IMG/VR virus record: IMGVR_UViG_3300045747_000487
Span: 1 to 46,988 of that record
Source of the DNA: a virus
Reading direction: 5' to 3' (one strand)
DNA: 46,988 nucleotides
Shown: positions 46,395-46,988 of the stretch, in pieces
Position numbering within the stretch: position 1 is the stretch's first letter
Layout: every line of letters begins with the position of its first letter
The notes under the pieces: model-generated
Told to the model about the DNA's origin: nothing
Seen by the model: the letters and a program-made list of their open reading frames with translations, nothing else
Database searches by the model: none
Program-made: the position numbers and the translations under genes

Positions 46395-46958
46395 ATGTCC
46401 ATCGTATCGCTCGCCACCGCCAAGGAGTACCTGGAGCTGTCCAGCACGTCCACCTACGACAAGATGCTCACGCGCTTGTTGGACGCGTCGGAAGAAGCCG
46501 TCACGCAGTACCTGAACCGCGACTCCATACTGGACCACGCGTTTACGGAGACGCGCGACGGTACGGGGCGTGACCTGATTCAAATGAAGAACTACCCGCT
46601 AACAGCCATCACCAGCGTGACCGTAGACAAGCAGGTGCTGCCCGCGAGCGCGTATGTGGTGGATGGTACATCCGCAGAGTCCACGCGCACCGTAGTGCGT
46701 ATAGACGGCGGCGTGTTCGGTCTAGGGCGGCGCAACGTCGTGATCAGCGGGCAGGCCGGGCATACTGTTGCCACCGTACCGTCCGCCATCACGCAGGTAA
46801 TCATCGAGACGGCAGGCGTGGCGTACAAGAAGCGCACGCGCCTCGGGGAACGTAGCAAGTCATTGCAGAGCGAAACAATCAGCTACTCCGATGACGTGCT
46901 GCTCTCCAACGCTAGCAAGTCGATTCTCGAACCCTACAAAGACAGGTTGCCGCTATGA
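46395..46958 (+). CDS. Head-tail connector (gp6-like), 187 aa
   Basis: The start is ATG at 46395 with GGAG upstream. SLATAKEYLELSSTSTYDKMLTRLLDASEEAVTQYLNRDSI is the helical head of gp6-type connectors; MKNYPLTAITSVTVDKQVLP and ITQVIIETAGVAYKKRTRLGERSKSLQSETISYSDD complete the family pattern. It forms a ring below the portal. The stop overlaps the next start (ATGA). Confidence 0.88.
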   Translation: MSIVSLATAKEYLELSSTSTYDKMLTRLLDASEEAVTQYLNRDSILDHAFTETRDGTGRDLIQMKNYPLTAITSVTVDKQVLPASAYVVDGTSAESTRTVVRIDGGVFGLGRRNVVISGQAGHTVATVPSAITQVIIETAGVAYKKRTRLGERSKSLQSETISYSDDVLLSNASKSILEPYKDRLPL

Positions 46959-46988
46959 GCGCCGAAGAGCAGTTGACGAAGGGCGGCT
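46955..46988 (+). CDS. 5' end of the next head-tail gene (truncated by the window)
   Basis: ATG at 46955 overlaps the connector stop. Eleven codons (MSAEEQLTKGG) are visible, enough for a start but not for identification. Confidence 0.55.
   Translation, partial: MSAEEQLTKGG

Overview
The window is one stretch of a GC-rich, tailed double-stranded DNA phage genome. The order terminase, portal, MuF-like protein, protease/scaffold, capsid, head-tail connector fits a phage with an HK97-type capsid. The host cannot be named from the sequence; an unlipidated GH19 endolysin and the GC-rich codon use suggest a Gram-negative, GC-rich host. No integrase, repressor, tRNA gene or CRISPR array was seen. 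The main tail genes would lie outside the window, between its right end (head-tail connector) and its left end (last structural genes and lysis).

Layout. (1) 1-3054, plus strand: the end of a structural gene, small structural or membrane proteins, and a lysis cassette (GH19 endolysin plus small membrane proteins, one probably the holin). (2) 3081-3146: a hairpin terminator where the two transcription directions converge. (3) 3166-31261, minus strand: tightly packed genes, many with ATGA or GTGA start/stop overlaps. From the transcription end inward they include a DNA-base hypermodification cluster (4062-10390), an SNF2 helicase with a VRR-NUC nuclease, a GNAT protein, a PD-(D/E)XK nuclease, a family A DNA polymerase, a MazG-like pyrophosphohydrolase, a DNA ligase, about twenty small unknown genes, a dCTP deaminase, a J-domain protein and a primase-helicase. 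(4) 31262-32535: the only long non-coding stretch. It holds a leftward promoter whose transcript would begin in a roughly 20-bp stem, an AT-rich iteron-like region that may be the replication origin, a 14-bp palindrome, a 14 x 8-bp tandem repeat and a rightward promoter. (5) 32536 to the end, plus strand: DNA packaging and head genes.

The most interesting content is a likely thymidine hypermodification pathway. A dCTP deaminase, a MazG-like enzyme and an HD phosphohydrolase could shape the dU/dT nucleotide pool. A thymidylate-synthase-fold enzyme probably acts as dUMP hydroxymethylase. After replication, a P-loop 5-hmdU DNA kinase and two proteins of the helical aGPT-pyrophosphorylase / amino acid:DNA transferase group would activate 5-hydroxymethyl-dU and replace the phosphate with an amino acid. 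An FAD enzyme and possibly a GNAT acetyltransferase would trim and cap the adduct. An FkbM-type methyltransferase gene lies inside the cluster between the kinase and a helical-domain protein, with 4-base overlaps on both sides. That makes it a candidate for an uncharacterised tailoring step. No radical SAM or PLP enzyme of the known pathways is visible here, so the final base may differ from those described. All functions are read from motifs and context; no database search was run.
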